Assembly: GCA_949127685.1 (NCBI GenBank)
Contig: CASBPW010000244.1
Location: forward strand, 1-13,620
Length of the DNA: 13,620 nt
Source: Candidatus Sivonenia alaskensis PMM_0068
GTDB lineage: Bacteria; Cyanobacteriota; Cyanobacteriia; Gloeobacterales; PMM-0068
Direction: 5' to 3'
Below are positions 13,503-13,620 of the stretch, piece after piece (position 1 is the first letter of the stretch; each line of letters opens with the position of its first letter). A model generated the notes under the pieces. The model worked only from the letters and a program-made list of their open reading frames with translations. It was not told where the DNA came from and did no database searches. The translations under genes were made by a program, and so were the position numbers.

Positions 13503-13620
13503 TTTACTAATAAATAGGCTTTTTTGGAAAATAAAACCCTCCATCCTGCTTGGAGAACAGAGGGCTTTTTCAATACCAAGGACTAACTGCTAAGAGTTTA
13601 TCTGGCAGGAAAACCACTCC
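13503..13620. other. Gene-free tail of the window
   Basis: Between the transposase start (13261) and the window end there are 359 bases without a gene. They hold the IS66 right repeat, a 45-bp remnant (13338-13382) of unknown origin, the 120-bp inverted-repeat element, and a terminator-like hairpin. No coding frame, tRNA or higA fragment was recognised here. Confidence 0.6.
13537..13570 (+). terminator. Rho-independent terminator, probably bidirectional
   Basis: CCCTC (13537-13541) pairs with GAGGG (13560-13564), followed by C and TTTTT (13566-13570). On the other strand the same stem is followed by TTTTATTTT (13536 down to 13528), so it could end transcription both ways. An inner CTCCA/TGGAG hairpin (13539-13555) competes with the outer stem. 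It may serve a gene entering from the right of the window and the mobile elements on the left. Confidence 0.5.

Overview
The window looks like a piece of a cyanobacterial chromosome. The reasons are the gene families and their sequence style: a very large TamB/Tic236-type protein, a SpoIID/LytB-domain protein, an Era GTPase, a stand-alone mannose-6-phosphate-isomerase-type cupin, a copper-amine-oxidase-like stalk protein, and an IS66 element next to a small MITE-like element. Base composition is balanced by eye, and clear Shine-Dalgarno sequences are present for only some genes. I cannot name the species.

Layout. Positions 1-912 hold the 3' end of a RecQ-like helicase gene (HRDC end, a winged-helix-like segment, HEAT-like repeats). 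Positions 1015-1556 hold two small, translationally coupled unknown genes. A putative lipoprotein (1563-2162, minus) lies back to back with era (2203-3177, plus). Era meets a SpoIID-domain gene (3174-4313, minus) tail to tail, with the two stop codons sharing the bases CTAG. The 4.8-kb tamB gene (4479-9251, minus) follows, then a methyltransferase gene (9328-10077, minus). A divergent intergenic region with a good extended -10 promoter and a 14-bp palindrome separates it from a plus-strand pair: a cupin gene (10242-10649) and a secreted stalk-domain protein (10686-11120). Up to here it is ordinary core and envelope-related gene content.

The last 2.5 kb is accessory and decayed. A higBA-type toxin-antitoxin remnant (11138-11528) has a toxin with a lost start and a probable one-base frameshift. 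Its antitoxin is cut after codon 42 by an 1809-bp IS66-family element (11529-13337, ISBst12-like single transposase on the minus strand). The rest of higA is not found on the far side. Instead, 45 bp beyond the IS lies a 120-bp element with perfect 16-bp terminal inverted repeats and a TTTA direct repeat at both ends, which looks like a MITE. A probable bidirectional terminator follows.

Functional themes: several products act at the envelope (TamB, SpoIID protein, lipoprotein, secreted stalk protein). The cupin may relate to sugar-nucleotide supply. I found no tRNA, rRNA or CRISPR array, and no clear new defence or biosynthetic system. The most notable points are the broken toxin-antitoxin locus with its nested insertions, the 120-bp element, a cluster of five octamer direct repeats upstream of tamB, and the unusual C-terminal extension of the RecQ-like protein.
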